This document shows positions 32,383 to 32,430 of a stretch of 32,430 nt of DNA, piece after piece. Position 1 is the first letter of the stretch, and every line of letters starts with the position of its first letter. The translations under genes and the position numbers were made by a program. The stretch is taken from the NCBI GenBank assembly GCA_004557805.1, contig SFFS01000004.1, positions 1-32,430 on the forward strand. Reading direction: 5' to 3'. This DNA comes from Clostridiales bacterium (GTDB lineage Bacteria; Bacillota; Clostridia; Christensenellales; Aristaeellaceae). The notes under the pieces were generated by a model that did no database searches, was not told the DNA's origin, and saw only the letters and a program-made list of their open reading frames with translations.

Positions 32383-32430
32383 ATGTCTAATCTTCAAACT
32401 TGCTGGCGGCAAACGGTTTGTCAAAACCGT
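32383..32430 (+). CDS. Start of an unidentified gene, cut by the window edge
   Basis: ATG at 32383 opens the frame MSNLQTCWRQTVCQNR, still open at the last base. GGAGG sits 8 nt upstream, which is ideal, but inside a strong hairpin. Sixteen residues are too few to name a family. The masked site and lower GC recall the ends of insertion sequences, where such stems keep outside transcripts from expressing the transposase. That reading is a guess. Confidence 0.4.
   Translation, partial: MSNLQTCWRQTVCQNR

Overview
The window looks like chromosomal DNA from a GC-rich, spore-forming Clostridia-type Firmicute, probably a gut lineage. Five features support this: the gyrB-gyrA order, a lonB-lon-engB cluster with a sporulation-type LonB, strong AAGGAGG-type ribosome binding sites with occasional TTG starts, sigma-A promoters with 17-bp spacers, and many rho-independent terminators. 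The identification rests on gene content and style only; I could not compare it with any genome. No phage, CRISPR-Cas, toxin-antitoxin or restriction system is visible.

Layout. 1-540 is a low-GC gene-free stretch with an outward-facing promoter/palindrome and a hairpin-rich element. 555-5160 is the gyrBA operon (minus). 5200-6870 is a PfkB kinase / metallo-hydrolase operon (minus). 6946-7903 is a DUF951 protein plus signal peptidase I (plus). 7934-8691 is a GNAT acetyltransferase (minus). 8723-9857 is a secreted SH3 / peptidoglycan-binding protein (plus). 9872-11062 is an iron-sulfur aldo/keto reductase (minus) and 11105-11943 an MBL-fold hydrolase (plus). 12094-12477 is a tandem repeat carrying terminator modules behind pgsA (12519-13082, minus). 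13206-15708 holds a secreted repeat protein and class II aldolase fba (minus). 15677-15981 may hold a decayed gene. 16002-17885 is an AbrB-regulator / ABC exporter operon with an operator on its promoter. 17967-18067 is a 34-bp direct repeat pair. 18097-19390 is an Eis-like acetyltransferase (minus). 19592-21510 holds two tandem secreted SH3 paralogues (minus). 21693-22764 holds eight tRNA genes (Pro, Glu, Met, Asp, Thr, Tyr, Leu; then Arg on its own promoter). 22765-23577 is gene-free DNA with a strongly foldable three-way-junction candidate. 23578-25258 is an acyltransferase / MGDG-synthase-like glycosyltransferase pair (plus). 25352-25567 holds repeats and a perfect hairpin. 25592-30282 is lonB-lon-engB (minus). 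30404-32289 is L-fucose isomerase (plus). 32344-32430 is the start of a further gene whose ribosome binding site lies in a hairpin.

Most genes are housekeeping: DNA topology, protein secretion and quality control, phospholipid synthesis, glycolysis, translation and fucose use. The accessory flavour comes from the cell-envelope genes (three SH3 proteins, the repeat protein, the glycolipid pair, the ABC exporter) and from the non-coding repeats, which are the least explained parts. The best candidates for something undescribed are the structured element at 22917-23031, the tandem terminator array behind pgsA, the C-terminal domain of the protein at 8794-9774, and the acyltransferase/glycosyltransferase pair.
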